A stretch of DNA of 64,000 nt. It comes from Vulcanococcus limneticus LL (GTDB lineage: Bacteria > Cyanobacteriota > Cyanobacteriia > PCC-6307 > Cyanobiaceae). Position numbers and translations under genes: made by a program. The stretch covers positions 1 to 64,000 of the forward strand of contig NZ_NQLA01000010.1 of assembly GCF_002252705.1 (NCBI RefSeq). The letters run 5' to 3'. Position 1 is the first letter of the stretch. Every line of letters begins with the position of its first letter. The notes beneath the pieces were generated by a model. The model did no database searches. It had not been told where the DNA came from and was given only the letters and a program-made list of their open reading frames with translations. Below are positions 15,562 to 25,200 of this stretch, in pieces.

Positions 15562-16641
15562 ATGGGGCTGCGGCGGCTCGCCCTGGGCAGCGCGCTGCTG
15601 ACCTGCCTCGTGCTGGGCCAGCTGCTGGCGGCCCCGCTGGCCCTGGCCGCCCTGCCCCCCGGCAACGCCGTGACCGATCCGGCCGCGATCCTGCGGGATG
15701 CCCTGCCGATCCAGGCCAGGGATCTGCAGGAGCTGCAGCACCGGCTGGAGAGCACCAGCGGCGACCTGCGGGCCAAGCGCTGGACGGCCCTGGCCGGCAC
15801 GGTGCGCCGCAGCCAGACTCTGCTGACCAGCCGCCGCGAATCGATTCTCAATGATCTGCCTGTACGGGCCAGGGCTGAAGGCGAACAGCTGCTGGACCAG
15901 CTGCAGACCCAGCTCCAGTCACTGGCCAGCTCGAGCGAGGCGGCCGATCGCGAGACCTTCCTGGCCGATCGCCGCAGCGCCCTGACCACCGTGGGCGACC
16001 TGGAGGCTCTGCTGGTGGGGGCCTTCCCCTTCGAGATTCCGGCCGACTTCGCGGCCCTGCCGCGGCTGCTGGGGCGCGCCACCGTAGAGATCGAGACCAG
16101 CAAGGGCACCCTCACCGCCGTAGTCGACGGCTACAACGCGCCCCTGACCGCCGGCGCCTTCGTGGATCTGGTGCAGAAGGGCTTCTACGACAAGCTGCCC
16201 TTCACCCGCGCCGAGGACTTCTACGTGCTCCAGACCGGCGATCCGGCCGGTCCAGTCGATGGCTACATCGATCCCGCCACCAAGGCCGAGCGCACGGTGC
16301 CCCTGGAGATCCGGGTGCCCGGCCAGGATGCCCCCTACTACAACCACACCTTCGAGGAACTGGGCCTGTTCAAGGCCACACCGGTGCTGCCCTTCGCCAC
16401 CCTGGGCACCCTCGGCTGGGCCCACTCCGATGCAGCCCTGGACGACGGCTCCTCCCAGTTCTTCTTCTTCCTTTACGAAGCCGAGCTCACCCCCGCCGGC
16501 CTGAACCTGGTGGATGGTCGCTACGCCGCCTTCGGCTACGTGGTGGAAGGCTTCGACGTACTGGAGGAGCTGGGTGTGGACGACAGGATCCTGCGTGCCC
16601 GGGTGGTGGACGGCGCCGAGAACTTCCAGGCCCACGCCTAG
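15562..16641 (+). CDS. Cyclophilin-type peptidyl-prolyl isomerase, TLP40-like, exported
   Basis: 359 residues from the ATG at 15562, chosen because it gives a standard signal peptide ([20 protein letters not shown], cleavage near LALA). An all-helical N-terminal domain (residues about 35-165, Gln/Leu/Arg-rich) precedes a cyclophilin domain beginning [19 protein letters not shown] and including [20 protein letters not shown] and [19 protein letters not shown]. This layout matches TLP40/AnaCyp40 of the thylakoid lumen. Several catalytic-site residues of classical cyclophilins (Arg of FHR, Trp) are altered, so isomerase activity may be weak. thiL follows on the same strand. Confidence 0.85.
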   Translation: MGLRRLALGSALLTCLVLGQLLAAPLALAALPPGNAVTDPAAILRDALPIQARDLQELQHRLESTSGDLRAKRWTALAGTVRRSQTLLTSRRESILNDLPVRARAEGEQLLDQLQTQLQSLASSSEAADRETFLADRRSALTTVGDLEALLVGAFPFEIPADFAALPRLLGRATVEIETSKGTLTAVVDGYNAPLTAGAFVDLVQKGFYDKLPFTRAEDFYVLQTGDPAGPVDGYIDPATKAERTVPLEIRVPGQDAPYYNHTFEELGLFKATPVLPFATLGTLGWAHSDAALDDGSSQFFFFLYEAELTPAGLNLVDGRYAAFGYVVEGFDVLEELGVDDRILRARVVDGAENFQAHA

Positions 16642-16665
16642 GGCCAGAGACCGATCGTGCAGCCC

Positions 16666-17727
16666 ATGGAGCGTCCCTTGGAGCAGCCCGTGGAGCGCCT
16701 GGCGGACCTGGGCGAATGGGAGCTGCTGCGCCGGCTGGCCCGCTACGCCCCACCCGGCCAGTTCGATGACGACGCGGCCCTGATCCCCGATGGGCAGGAC
16801 CCTGCCCAGGCGGGCGAGGCCGGACGGCGGCAGGCCGATCTGGTGGTCAACACCGACGTGCTGGTGGAGGGCATCCACTTCAGCGACGCCACCATGGGCC
16901 CCGCCGATCTGGGCTGGCGCGCCAGTGCCGCCAACCTCTCGGACCTGGCGGCCATGGGCTGCCGCCAGGTGGTGGGCCTGACGGTGGGGCTGGTGGCACC
17001 GGCCCAGACGCCCTGGCCGTGGGTGGCCGGGGTGTACGACGGACTGCACCAGAGCCTGGAGCACTACGGCGGCACCCTGCTGGGCGGTGACTGCAGCGGC
17101 GGAAGCCAGCGGCTGCTGGCGGTGACGGCCCTGGGGCGGCTGGGCCGCGGCCCGATCCGGCGCCGCGATGGGCGGGCCGGCGACTGGCTGGTGAGCACCG
17201 GGCCCCATGGCCTCAGCCGGCTGGGCCTGGCCCTGCTGCTGGGGGAGCTGGATCCGGCCACTGCCGGACTGGACGGGGTGCTTTGCCAGCAGGCGATCAC
17301 GGCCCACCGCCGCCCCCGGCCCCGCTTCGACGCCGTGGCCAGCCTGGAGGCCTGCCAGCCGGCCAGCAGTCCCTGGCGGGTGGGCGGCACCGACAGCAGC
17401 GATGGCCTGGCGGCCGCCGTGGTGGCCATCGCCCGGGCCAGCGGCTGCCGAGCCCGGCTGGAGCGGCAGGCCCTGCCCCTGACACCCGCACTGGCGGCCC
17501 TCACCAGCGGCGAAGCCTGGTGCCTGGGGGGCGGTGAGGACTTCGAGCTGGTGCTGGCCATTGCCCCTGACTGGGCCGAAGCCCTGCTGGCGGCCCTACC
17601 CGGGGCCGGGCGGATCGGCGAACTGGCTGCGGAACCCGCCGCGCCCGGCGAGCCCTGGCTGACCTGGAGTGACAGCGACGCGCCCCTACCGGAGGGCGTC
17701 GCGGGCTTCTCTCACTTCAGACCTTGA
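16666..17727 (+). CDS. thiL: Thiamine-monophosphate kinase
   Basis: 353 residues from the ATG at 16666 (a GTG at 16657 is possible). Makes thiamine diphosphate from thiamine monophosphate. Motifs: ADLGEWELLRRL at the N-terminus, FDDDAAL, LVVNTDVLVEGIHFS with the metal-binding Asp, NLSDLAAMG, GGDCSGG, a TDSSDGLAAAVVAIA segment and LGGGEDFELVLAI near the C-terminus. Follows the cyclophilin gene by 24 nt, so they are likely co-transcribed. Confidence 0.93.
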   Translation: MERPLEQPVERLADLGEWELLRRLARYAPPGQFDDDAALIPDGQDPAQAGEAGRRQADLVVNTDVLVEGIHFSDATMGPADLGWRASAANLSDLAAMGCRQVVGLTVGLVAPAQTPWPWVAGVYDGLHQSLEHYGGTLLGGDCSGGSQRLLAVTALGRLGRGPIRRRDGRAGDWLVSTGPHGLSRLGLALLLGELDPATAGLDGVLCQQAITAHRRPRPRFDAVASLEACQPASSPWRVGGTDSSDGLAAAVVAIARASGCRARLERQALPLTPALAALTSGEAWCLGGGEDFELVLAIAPDWAEALLAALPGAGRIGELAAEPAAPGEPWLTWSDSDAPLPEGVAGFSHFRP

Positions 17728-17745
17728 ACAGGCGGCCATGACAAA

Positions 17746-17763
17746 GCCGCCCCGAAGGGCGGC
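17746..17763 (-). terminator. Probable terminator of gap2, shared with thiL
   Basis: GCCGCCC (17746-17752) pairs with GGGCGGC (17757-17763) around a cgaa tetraloop. On the minus strand it is followed by TTTGTC, a weak T-tract. It lies between the convergent ends of thiL and gap2 and may serve both. Confidence 0.65.
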
Positions 17764-17822
17764 CCAGGGTTGCGGATCGGGAGGCTCGACGGCTCAGCGG
17801 ACTGAGTCGGAAGCCGTCAGGC

Positions 17823-18845
17823 TCACTTCCAGTTGCGGGCGACCACTTCGGCCAGGTCCACGACGCGCTGGCTGTAGCCCCACTCGTTGTCGTACCAGGC
17901 GATCACCTTCACCATGTTGTCGCCCATCACCAGGGTGAGGTCGGAATCGATGATGGTGGATTGATCGGTGCCGGCGTGGTCGGAGGAGACCAGGGGCAGG
18001 TCGGAGTACTTGATGATGCCCTTCATGGCGCCCTCGGAGGCGGCCTTGAGGGTGGCGTTCACCTCCTCGCGGCTGGTGGAGCGGCCCACCTCCAGCACCA
18101 GATCGACCACCGACACGTTGGGGGTGGGAACGCGCAGGGCGATGCCGTTGAGCTTGCCCTTCATCGGCGGGTACACCAGGGCCACGGCCTTGGCGGCGCC
18201 GGTGCTGGTGGGGACGATGTTGATCGCGGCGGCACGGGCGCGGCGCAGGTCCCGGTGGGAAGCGTCGAGAATGCGCTGGTCGCCCGTGTAGCTGTGGGTG
18301 GTGGTCATCGTGCCCTTGACGATGCCGAAGGCCTGATCCAGCACCTTCACGATCGGCGCCAGGCAGTTGGTGGTGCAGCTGGCGTTGCTGACGATGTCGA
18401 ACTCCTCGTGGCGGTAGTCGCCATCGTTCACGCCCACCACGAAAGTGCCGATGCCGTCGCCCTTGCCGGGGGCCGTGATCAGCACTTTCTTGGCACCGGC
18501 CTGGATGTGCTTGCCGGCCCCTTCCTTGTCGATGAAGACGCCGGTGGCTTCGATCACCAGGTCCACACCCCACTCCTTCCAGGGCAGGTTGAGGGGGTTG
18601 CGATCCGAGAAGCACTTGATCGTTTTGCCGTTGACGATGATCGCGTCGTCGGTGGCGGACACCTCGGCGTCGCGGATCCGGCCCAGCATCGAGTCGTACT
18701 GGAGCAGGTGCGCGTTGGTGCGGGGATCGGACGTGTCGTTGAGACCCACCAGCTCGATGCCGGTGTTGGCCCCGCGGCTCAGCCAGCAGCGCGCAAAGTT
18801 GCGACCGATCCGGCCGAATCCATTGATCGCAACGCGCAGGGTCAT
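17823..18845 (-). CDS. gap2: Glyceraldehyde-3-phosphate dehydrogenase, plant-type Gap2
   Basis: 340 residues from the ATG at 18845 (the frame runs further up but [17 protein letters not shown] is the usual start). Rossmann loop GFGRIGRNF, catalytic Cys157 in [12 protein letters not shown], substrate stretches [20 protein letters not shown] and [12 protein letters not shown], and [15 protein letters not shown] at the end. The close match to chloroplast GapA/GapB and the [17 protein letters not shown] segment mark it as the photosynthetic, NADPH-capable Gap2 of the Calvin cycle and gluconeogenesis. It diverges from murC over a 188-bp promoter region. Confidence 0.95.
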   Translation of the reverse strand: MTLRVAINGFGRIGRNFARCWLSRGANTGIELVGLNDTSDPRTNAHLLQYDSMLGRIRDAEVSATDDAIIVNGKTIKCFSDRNPLNLPWKEWGVDLVIEATGVFIDKEGAGKHIQAGAKKVLITAPGKGDGIGTFVVGVNDGDYRHEEFDIVSNASCTTNCLAPIVKVLDQAFGIVKGTMTTTHSYTGDQRILDASHRDLRRARAAAINIVPTSTGAAKAVALVYPPMKGKLNGIALRVPTPNVSVVDLVLEVGRSTSREEVNATLKAASEGAMKGIIKYSDLPLVSSDHAGTDQSTIIDSDLTLVMGDNMVKVIAWYDNEWGYSQRVVDLAEVVARNWK

Positions 18846-18891
18846 TGGCGGTAAGCGGGAAAAGCCGCTAGCAAGGGAGATTTGGCTGCCG

Positions 18892-18897
18892 ATCATA
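18892..18897 (-). promoter_or_regulatory. Candidate -10 element of gap2
   Basis: TATGAT on the minus strand, 47-52 bp upstream of the gap2 ATG, differs by one base from TATAAT. No matching TTGACA -35 stands 17 bp upstream, where the sequence is G-rich. The placement predicts a leader of about 40 nt. Confidence 0.4.
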
Positions 18898-19033
18898 CAG
18901 AAATAGGCCGGACCCCCCCTGGGCCCAAGGCCGGCCTGACGGCGCGAGCCGTATCGGACGGTCTCAGGGGGGACCCCGCCGAGGCGACAAGCAGGACGTC
19001 CGGGATTAGCGTCGGCCCGACACGGAGACGCCC

Positions 19034-20476
19034 TTGGCCCTGACGCTCGATCGCCACCAGCCCCTCCACTTCATTGGAGTTGGTGGCATCGGCATGTCGG
19101 CCATTGCCGGGATTCTGGCGGATCGGGGCTTTGCGGTGACGGGCTCCGATCCCCGCGACAACGCCGTGCTGCAGGACCTGCGCGGCCGCGGCGTGCGGGT
19201 GTTCCGCGAGCAGAGCGCCGGCACGATCGCCGCCATCCGGAGCGGCACCTCCAAGCCACCCCTGGTGGTGGTGAGCTCCGCCGTGCCCGAGAGCAACGCG
19301 GAGCTGGTGGAGGCCCGGCGCGTGGGCCTGGAGGTCTGCCACCGCTCCGATGTGCTCGGCGCCCTGATCGCCGCCCAGCCGTCGATCGCCGTGGCCGGTA
19401 GCCACGGGAAGACCACGACCAGCACGCTGGTGGCCAGCCTGCTGCACACCACCGACCAGGACCCCACCGCCGTGATCGGCGGGATCGTGCCGGCCTTCGC
19501 CAGCAACGGCCGAAGCGGCCAGGGCTCCCTGCTGGTGGCCGAGGCCGACGAGTCGGATGGCTCGCTGGTGAAGTTCACCGCCTCCCTCGGGGTGATCACC
19601 AACCTGGAGCTGGACCACACCGACCACTACCCCGACCTGGAGTCCCTGATCGCCACCCTGCAGCGTTTCGCCCGCGGCTGCGGGCACGTGCTCGCCAACC
19701 GCGACTGTCCGATCCTGCGGGACCGCTTCCAGGCCGACAGCTGGTGGTCCACCAGCAGCGTGGAGGGCACGGCCTTCGCCGCCATCCCGCTGCAGCTCCA
19801 CGGCGACAGCACCCAGGCCCGTTTCTACGAGAACGGCGAGCCGGTGGGCGAATTCAGCCTGCCGCTGCCGGGCCTGCACAACCTCAGCAACGCCACCGCG
19901 GCCCTGGCCGCCTGCCGGCTGCAGGGCCTGTCGTTCGCGGAGCTGCGCCAGGCGATCGAATCCCTGCAGGCCCCGGGTCGCCGCTTCGACTACCGCGGCA
20001 GCTGGCACGGCAGGCTGGTGGTGGATGACTACGCCCATCACCCCAGTGAGGTGGACGCCACCCTGGCCATGGCCCGGCTGATGGTGAGCAGTGGCCGCAG
20101 CCCGTTACCGACCTGCCCCCGGCGGGTCCTGGCGGTGTTTCAGCCCCACCGCTACAGCCGCACGGCCGAGTTCCTCGGCCCCTTCGCCCAGGCCCTCAGC
20201 CAGGCCGATGCCGTGCTGCTGGCCCCGCTCTACGCGGCCGGCGAAGCCCCGATCGCGGGCATCTCCAGTGCCGCCATGGCGACCGAGATCCGCCGGCTGC
20301 GGCCCGAGCTGACCGTGGCCGTGAGCGCCAGCCTCGACGATCTGGCGGTGGCCGTGGCTGAGCACAGCCTGGAGGGGGATCTGGTGCTGGCCATGGGCGC
20401 CGGCGACGTGAACGGCCTCTGGAGCCGGCTGGAAGCCCTGGAAAGCCGGGATCTGCCACTGCCGCTGGCGGCCTGA
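19034..20476 (+). CDS. murC: UDP-N-acetylmuramate--L-alanine ligase
   Basis: 480 residues starting at a TTG (19034), since no ATG precedes [17 protein letters not shown], the N-terminal UDP-binding loop. The ATP loop is [19 protein letters not shown]. Further Mur-ligase signatures: [22 protein letters not shown], and [16 protein letters not shown] with the conserved His, then [13 protein letters not shown]. Adds L-Ala to UDP-MurNAc in the cytoplasm, the first peptide step of peptidoglycan synthesis. murB follows 3 nt later. Confidence 0.95.
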   Translation: MALTLDRHQPLHFIGVGGIGMSAIAGILADRGFAVTGSDPRDNAVLQDLRGRGVRVFREQSAGTIAAIRSGTSKPPLVVVSSAVPESNAELVEARRVGLEVCHRSDVLGALIAAQPSIAVAGSHGKTTTSTLVASLLHTTDQDPTAVIGGIVPAFASNGRSGQGSLLVAEADESDGSLVKFTASLGVITNLELDHTDHYPDLESLIATLQRFARGCGHVLANRDCPILRDRFQADSWWSTSSVEGTAFAAIPLQLHGDSTQARFYENGEPVGEFSLPLPGLHNLSNATAALAACRLQGLSFAELRQAIESLQAPGRRFDYRGSWHGRLVVDDYAHHPSEVDATLAMARLMVSSGRSPLPTCPRRVLAVFQPHRYSRTAEFLGPFAQALSQADAVLLAPLYAAGEAPIAGISSAAMATEIRRLRPELTVAVSASLDDLAVAVAEHSLEGDLVLAMGAGDVNGLWSRLEALESRDLPLPLAA

Positions 20477-20479
20477 ACC

Positions 20480-21400
20480 ATGGCGGCACAGGCGGGACCC
20501 CAGGGGTTGCGCAGGTCGGTGGGCCTGGCGGACTACACCACCTGGAAAGTGGGCGGTCCGGCCGACTGGTTCGCCGAACCGGACAGCGTGGAGCAGCTGC
20601 AGCAACTGGTGGCCTGGGCGCGGTGCGAGGGACTGGAGCTGCGGGTGATCGGGGCCGGTTCCAACCTGCTGGTGAGCGACGCCGGGCTGGCGGGCCTCAC
20701 CCTCTGCCAACGCCGCCTGCAGGGCAGCCAGCTCGACAGCACCAGCGGCCTGGTGGAGGCCCTGGCGGGGGAGCCTCTCCCCACCCTGGCCCGGCGGGCG
20801 GCTCGTGCGGGTCTGGCGGGGCTGGAGTGGTCGGTGGGGATCCCGGGCACCGTCGGCGGTGCCGTGGTGATGAATGCCGGCGCCCAGGGCGGCTGCACCG
20901 CCGAGTGGCTGGTGGATGTGACGGTGCTGGACCCCCTGCGGGGTGGCGAGCCCGTCGTGCTCAGCGCCGCCGAGCTGGACTTCGACTACCGCCACAGCCG
21001 CCTGCAGCACGAGCCTCTGCTGGTGCTCTCGGCCCGCTTCCAGCTGCAGAGCGGCCACGATCCAGCGGCCGTGGGCCAGCGCACCAGCGCCAACCTGCAC
21101 AGCCGCACCAGCAGCCAGCCCTACCAGCAACCCAGCTGCGGCAGTGTGTTTCGCAATCCCGAGCCCCGGAAGGCGGGCCAGCTGATCGAGGGGCTGGGCC
21201 TCAAGGGGCTACGTGTGGGCGGCGCCCAGGTGTCGCCGATCCACGCCAACTTCATCGTCAACGCCGGCGGCGCCAGTGCCGCCGAAATCGACCAGCTCAT
21301 CGCCCTGGTGCAGCATCGGGTGGCGGAGGCCCACGGCATCGCCCTGCACACCGAGGTGAAACGGCTGGGGCGCTTCGGGGACCTGGCCCCGCCCGCTTAG
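20480..21400 (+). CDS. murB: UDP-N-acetylenolpyruvoylglucosamine reductase
   Basis: 306 residues. FAD-binding motifs: [55 protein letters not shown] and GAQGG. The catalytic loop is [10 protein letters not shown], and [20 protein letters not shown] with HTEVKRLG completes the C-terminal domain. The enzyme reduces the enolpyruvyl ether to UDP-MurNAc with NADPH. murC and murB are 3 nt apart and ybaB follows 29 nt later, one transcription unit. Confidence 0.95.
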   Translation: MAAQAGPQGLRRSVGLADYTTWKVGGPADWFAEPDSVEQLQQLVAWARCEGLELRVIGAGSNLLVSDAGLAGLTLCQRRLQGSQLDSTSGLVEALAGEPLPTLARRAARAGLAGLEWSVGIPGTVGGAVVMNAGAQGGCTAEWLVDVTVLDPLRGGEPVVLSAAELDFDYRHSRLQHEPLLVLSARFQLQSGHDPAAVGQRTSANLHSRTSSQPYQQPSCGSVFRNPEPRKAGQLIEGLGLKGLRVGGAQVSPIHANFIVNAGGASAAEIDQLIALVQHRVAEAHGIALHTEVKRLGRFGDLAPPA

Positions 21401-21429
21401 CCTGCCGCCAACCCTCTCGCCTCTCCCCG

Positions 21430-21771
21430 ATGGCTGGCTTCGGACTTCCCAACTTCGGTCAGCTCACCGAGGCGTTCCGCAAGGCCCAGCAGATCCAGCA
21501 GGACGCCGCCAAGCTCCAGGACGAGCTCGACGCCATGGAACTGGAGGGCCAGAGCAGCTGCGGCCGCGCCAGCGTCTGGCTGTCGGGCAACCAGCAGCCC
21601 CTGAAGGTGCGAATCGCGCCGGAGCTGGCCGCCGAGGGTGCCGCCGCCACCGAGGCCGCCACCCTGGAGGCCCTCAAGGCCGCCTACGACACCTCCACCG
21701 CCACCATGAAGGAACGCATGGAGGAACTGACCGGCGGCCTCAACCTCAACCTGCCCGGCATCGGCGGCTGA
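21430..21771 (+). CDS. ybaB: YbaB/EbfC-family nucleoid-associated protein
   Basis: 113 residues from the ATG at 21430. Typical layout: Gln/Lys-rich N-terminal helix ([20 protein letters not shown]), a central three-strand sheet ([20 protein letters not shown]) and a C-terminal helix ending in [13 protein letters not shown]. The family forms tweezer-shaped dimers that bind DNA. It ends the murC-murB-ybaB unit and converges on rsgA. Confidence 0.9.
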   Translation: MAGFGLPNFGQLTEAFRKAQQIQQDAAKLQDELDAMELEGQSSCGRASVWLSGNQQPLKVRIAPELAAEGAAATEAATLEALKAAYDTSTATMKERMEELTGGLNLNLPGIGG

Positions 21772-21816
21772 GGGCGCGGCTCCGGACGCTTCCGGTGGCG
21801 CTCTGACCGATCAAGC

Positions 21817-22881
21817 TCACTCCGGCTCCGGATCTCCCTGGCGCAGGCGTTTGCGGGAGGGCTGGCGCAGGCGCTGATCCAGCCGGGGCTCGCGGCGGCT
21901 GCCCCGCTGCTTGAGGCCCGGCTCCGCCGGCCGCTCCCGCGCCGCTGCGGCCTGCTCCAGGCAGGCGACCAGGCACTGCCGATAGAGGGAGTAGCGGTCC
22001 CAGTCGACCCCAATGGCGCAGCCGGGATCGCCGCGGTGCAGGCAATTCTTGAAGCGGCAGACCCCCCGCTCCAGCCGCTGGCGGATCTCCGGGAACAGGC
22101 CGGCCAGCGCGACGGGATCATCCGGCAGATCCGGCCGGTTGAAGCCGGGGGTGTCGGCCAGCAGGGCCCCCGGCGCCAGGGGAAACAGCTCCACGTGGCG
22201 GGTGGTGTGGCGGCCGCGCTGCAGCCGCCCCGAGACGCTGCCCACCCGCAACGCCAGATCGGGGATCAGGGCGTTGAGCAGGCTGCTCTTTCCCACCCCG
22301 GAGGGCCCGCACAGCACGGCGATCCCGGGGGTCTGGAGTCGCTGGCGCAGGGGCTCGAGGCCCTCCCCCCGCAGCGACGAGACCAGCAGCGGTGGGTAGC
22401 CCCAGCCGCTGAGCCGGGCACGCCACTGCTCCGCCTGGTCTGTGGAGAGCAGATCGGCCTTGGTGAGCACCAGCTCGACCGCCACGCCACTGCGCTCAGC
22501 CGTCAGCAGGAAACGGGTGAGCTGCAGGGGATCGGGCTCCGGCTGGGCCAGCGCCATCACCACCACCACCCGGCTGCAGTTGGCCACGGCGGGCCGCTCC
22601 AGCAGACTGGAGCGCGGCACCAGCTCGGCCACCGCGCCCCGGGCCGCGGCCCAGTCGATCCCCTCCACCCGCACCCGATCGCCCACGCAGATCTGCTGGC
22701 CGGTCTTGGCGAGGCGGGTACGGCGCACGCACAGCAACTGGTCCAGCCCACCGGGAGCCGGCTGCTCCAGCTGCACCCGGCAGAAGTTGGCCTCCAGGGC
22801 CACCACCAGGCCCATGGCCTGGCTGGGCAGATCAGGAGCCGGGCCGGGAGCGGAAGGCGGAGCGAGGAACTCAGCCGCCAT
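21817..22881 (-). CDS. rsgA: Ribosome small-subunit-dependent GTPase A
   Basis: 354 residues. Circularly permuted GTPase: the G4 motif LTKADLL precedes G1 GPSGVGKSSLLNAL and G3 DTPGF. An N-terminal OB-fold (residues about 20-75) and a C-terminal zinc site (CRFKNCLHRGDPGC) complete the RsgA/YjeQ layout. Acts in late 30S maturation. The basic Arg/Pro-rich tail after about residue 310 is longer than usual. Its start overlaps the end of the tusA-like gene by 11 nt. Confidence 0.93.
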   Translation of the reverse strand: MAAEFLAPPSAPGPAPDLPSQAMGLVVALEANFCRVQLEQPAPGGLDQLLCVRRTRLAKTGQQICVGDRVRVEGIDWAAARGAVAELVPRSSLLERPAVANCSRVVVVMALAQPEPDPLQLTRFLLTAERSGVAVELVLTKADLLSTDQAEQWRARLSGWGYPPLLVSSLRGEGLEPLRQRLQTPGIAVLCGPSGVGKSSLLNALIPDLALRVGSVSGRLQRGRHTTRHVELFPLAPGALLADTPGFNRPDLPDDPVALAGLFPEIRQRLERGVCRFKNCLHRGDPGCAIGVDWDRYSLYRQCLVACLEQAAAARERPAEPGLKQRGSRREPRLDQRLRQPSRKRLRQGDPEPE

Positions 22882-23140
22882 GGCGGCGGATCAACAAGCG
22901 CACCGCGCTTTCATCGAAGGGCTCGCACTCCACCTGGTGTCCGTCGCCCCGCAGCCCCTCGCTCACCATCTGCTCGGGTTCGCCACGATCCAGATCCAGC
23001 TGTAGCCATTGACCCGGCTCCAGTTTCTCCAGGGCCAGGCGCGCGCGGATGAAGTTGACCGGGCAGGGGGTACCACGCAGGTCCAGACCGACGGCGGGAA
23101 TGGGAGTGGGAGCCGGCTCAGGCGGGGTCACGGCGCTCAA
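22871..23140 (-). CDS. TusA/SirA-family sulfur-carrier-like protein
   Basis: 89 residues with the TusA core: [20 protein letters not shown], then [17 protein letters not shown]. The family Cys is present (CPVN), but the usual CPxP motif has Asn in place of the second Pro. Family members pass persulfide sulfur for tRNA thiolation or cofactor synthesis; this chromosomal copy between dnaJ and rsgA is typical of picocyanobacteria and its partner is unknown. It overlaps dnaJ by 4 nt and rsgA by 11 nt, so translation is probably coupled. Confidence 0.85.
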   Translation of the reverse strand: MSAVTPPEPAPTPIPAVGLDLRGTPCPVNFIRARLALEKLEPGQWLQLDLDRGEPEQMVSEGLRGDGHQVECEPFDESAVRLLIRRHGG

Positions 23141-24267
23141 TCCCGGTGGCCGAACAGGCCACCGAACAGGCCGCTCTTGTGGGGGTGCTTGTGGCCCCTG
23201 GCGGTGTGGTGACCAGCCAGCTGCTCCAGCAGCTCACGCTCCTCGGCGTTGAGCTTGGTGGGCAACTGCACCTTCACGGCGATCTGGTGGTTGCCGCGGG
23301 CCACGGGGTTGCCCAGCTTGGGCACGCCCTTGCCCGCGAGGGTGAGGGTGGCACCGGGCTGGGTACCGGCCGGGATCTCCAGCTTCTCCGGCCCATCCAC
23401 GGTCTCCACCTCAATGGTGTCCCCGAGAATCGCCTGCAGGTAGTTCACCGTCACCTCCGAGTGGATGGTGGTGCCATCACGCCGCAGGCTGGGGTGGGGC
23501 TGCACCGACAGGAAGACGTAGAGATCGCCGGCCGGACCGCCCCGCTGGCCGGCATTGCCCTCGCCCGCCACCCGCAGCCGCGTGCCGGAATCGACGCCCG
23601 CTGGGATGTTGAGCCGCAGCTTCTTGCGCACCTGCTGCAGACCCTGGCCGCCGCAGGCACCGCAGGGATCGGCGATCACCTGGCCGGTGCCCTCGCAGCT
23701 GGGGCAGGCCGCCACCTGGGTGAAGCTGCCGAAGGGGGTGCGGGTGGCGCGGCGCACCTGGCCGGCGCCACCGCAGGTGCCGCAGGTGGTGGGGCCGCTG
23801 CCGGCCTTGGAGCCGGACCCACTGCAGGTGTTGCAGGTCTCCAGGTGGCGCACCTGCACCTCCTTCTCCTGGCCGAAAATCGCCTCGCTGAAGCTGATGG
23901 TCAGATCAAGGCGCAAATCGTCGCCCTGGCGGGGGCCGCGGCGGCGGGCACCACCGCCGGCTCCGGCCGCCCCGCCGAAGCCGCTGAAGAACGTCTCGAA
24001 CAGGTCGGCGAAGCCGCCCATGTCGCCCATGTCGGGCATGCCTCCGCCCCCCCCGAGGCCGGCCTCGCCGAACTGGTCGTAGCGGGCGCGGGTCTGGGGA
24101 TCGCTGAGCACCTCATAGGCGCGGCCGATCTCCTTGAACCGGTCCTCGGCGCCGGGATCCTTGTTGATGTCCGGGTGGTACTGGCGCGCCAGGCGGCGAT
24201 AGGCCCGCTTGAGGGTGTCGGCGTCAGCGTCGCGGCTGACCCCCAGCAGGTCGTAGTAATCGGCCAT
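23137..24267 (-). CDS. dnaJ: Chaperone protein DnaJ (type A)
   Basis: 376 residues with all type A parts: J-domain residues 1-70 with YHPDINKD (HPD triad), a Gly/Phe region (about 75-115), four zinc motifs [24 protein letters not shown] and CGACGGQG, then the C-terminal substrate-binding domains ending in an octapeptide-like FGGLFGHRD. Stimulates DnaK ATPase and holds unfolded proteins. grpE ends 3 nt upstream; the chain grpE-dnaJ-tusA-rsgA is tightly packed. No dnaK gene is in the window. Confidence 0.95.
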   Translation of the reverse strand: MADYYDLLGVSRDADADTLKRAYRRLARQYHPDINKDPGAEDRFKEIGRAYEVLSDPQTRARYDQFGEAGLGGGGGMPDMGDMGGFADLFETFFSGFGGAAGAGGGARRRGPRQGDDLRLDLTISFSEAIFGQEKEVQVRHLETCNTCSGSGSKAGSGPTTCGTCGGAGQVRRATRTPFGSFTQVAACPSCEGTGQVIADPCGACGGQGLQQVRKKLRLNIPAGVDSGTRLRVAGEGNAGQRGGPAGDLYVFLSVQPHPSLRRDGTTIHSEVTVNYLQAILGDTIEVETVDGPEKLEIPAGTQPGATLTLAGKGVPKLGNPVARGNHQIAVKVQLPTKLNAEERELLEQLAGHHTARGHKHPHKSGLFGGLFGHRD

Positions 24268-24270
24268 GGA

Positions 24271-25044
24271 TCAATCCCCTGCCTGGGCGTCGCCCTGGTC
24301 GGCAGCGGCGGCCGGAGCGCCCCCCGCCTGGCCGGGGCCGGGCCCCATCGACACCTTGACGAGGGCATGGCGCAGCACCCGGTCATTGAGGCGGTAGCCA
24401 CGTTGGAGCTCAGTAATCACCACGTCCTCGGGGTGCTCGTCGCTGGGCTCGCGCAGCACGGCCTCGTGGAAGTTCGGGTCGAAGGGCTCGCCCTCCACCC
24501 GCATCGGCGCGACCCCGAGCTGCTTGAACACGTCCACCAGCTGCTTGTAGAGACCCTGATAACTGCCGTGCAGGCTCTGGGCCTCCTCGTGCTGGGGATT
24601 GAGCTGCTGGCGAGCGCGTTCGAAGTTGTCCACCACAGGCAGGATCTCGCTGAGGGTGGAGCAGGCGATCTGGGTACGCAGGTCGTCCTGGTCGCGGCTC
24701 TGGCGCTTGCGGAAGTTGTCGAAGTCAGCGGCGATGCGCATGTACTGGCCCCGCAGGCTCTCGTTCTCGGCCTTGAGGCTCTCGAGTTCTGCCTCCAACT
24801 GGCGCAGGCGATCACCGGCAGGCTCGCCGCTCGCAGCCGACTCGGAAGCCGCATCAGCGGTGGGGGAGGGGTGCTCGCCCGCCGCCGCGTCGAACTGCGT
24901 TGGCGTGGCGGCCCCAGCAGCGGAGTCCGGCGGCACAGCACCCGACGGAGTCGAGACCGCAGGCGTGGAGGCCGCAGGCGTGGAGGCCGCAGGCGTGGAG
25001 GCAGTGGCGGAATCCTGGGGGAAGGAGCTGACGTCACCGCTCAT
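24271..25044 (-). CDS. grpE: Nucleotide exchange factor GrpE
   Basis: 257 residues, longer than many GrpE proteins because of a disordered Ala/Ser/Thr/Pro N-terminus of about 75 residues, part of which is a threefold STPAA repeat. The rest is standard: a long coiled coil ([20 protein letters not shown]), [28 protein letters not shown] and the beta-domain with [13 protein letters not shown] and [13 protein letters not shown]. Releases ADP from DnaK and acts as a thermosensor. First gene of the chaperone unit; diverges from pilB. Confidence 0.95.
   Translation of the reverse strand: MSGDVSSFPQDSATASTPAASTPAASTPAVSTPSGAVPPDSAAGAATPTQFDAAAGEHPSPTADAASESAASGEPAGDRLRQLEAELESLKAENESLRGQYMRIAADFDNFRKRQSRDQDDLRTQIACSTLSEILPVVDNFERARQQLNPQHEEAQSLHGSYQGLYKQLVDVFKQLGVAPMRVEGEPFDPNFHEAVLREPSDEHPEDVVITELQRGYRLNDRVLRHALVKVSMGPGPGQAGGAPAAAADQGDAQAGD
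24961..25005 (-). repeat. Three copies of a 15-bp unit inside grpE
   Basis: The unit aggcgtggaggccgc occurs at 24961-24975 and 24976-24990, with a third, slightly altered copy at 24991-25005. It encodes STPAA-type repeats in the disordered GrpE N-terminus. In-frame slippage would change the linker length without breaking the gene. Confidence 0.8.
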
Positions 25045-25200
25045 TGCTGACTGAACCGGAGAACTGATCTAGACATGTTGGAGTCCAGGGGTTCCCCCCC
25101 ACAAGCGGCGGAAGCCCGCACCTCCCACGGGAGCTCCCGAGGAGCTGTTTGAGGACCCGGCTTCCCCACCCACCAAGGTCCCCACTCCTCGGCTGCCGCC

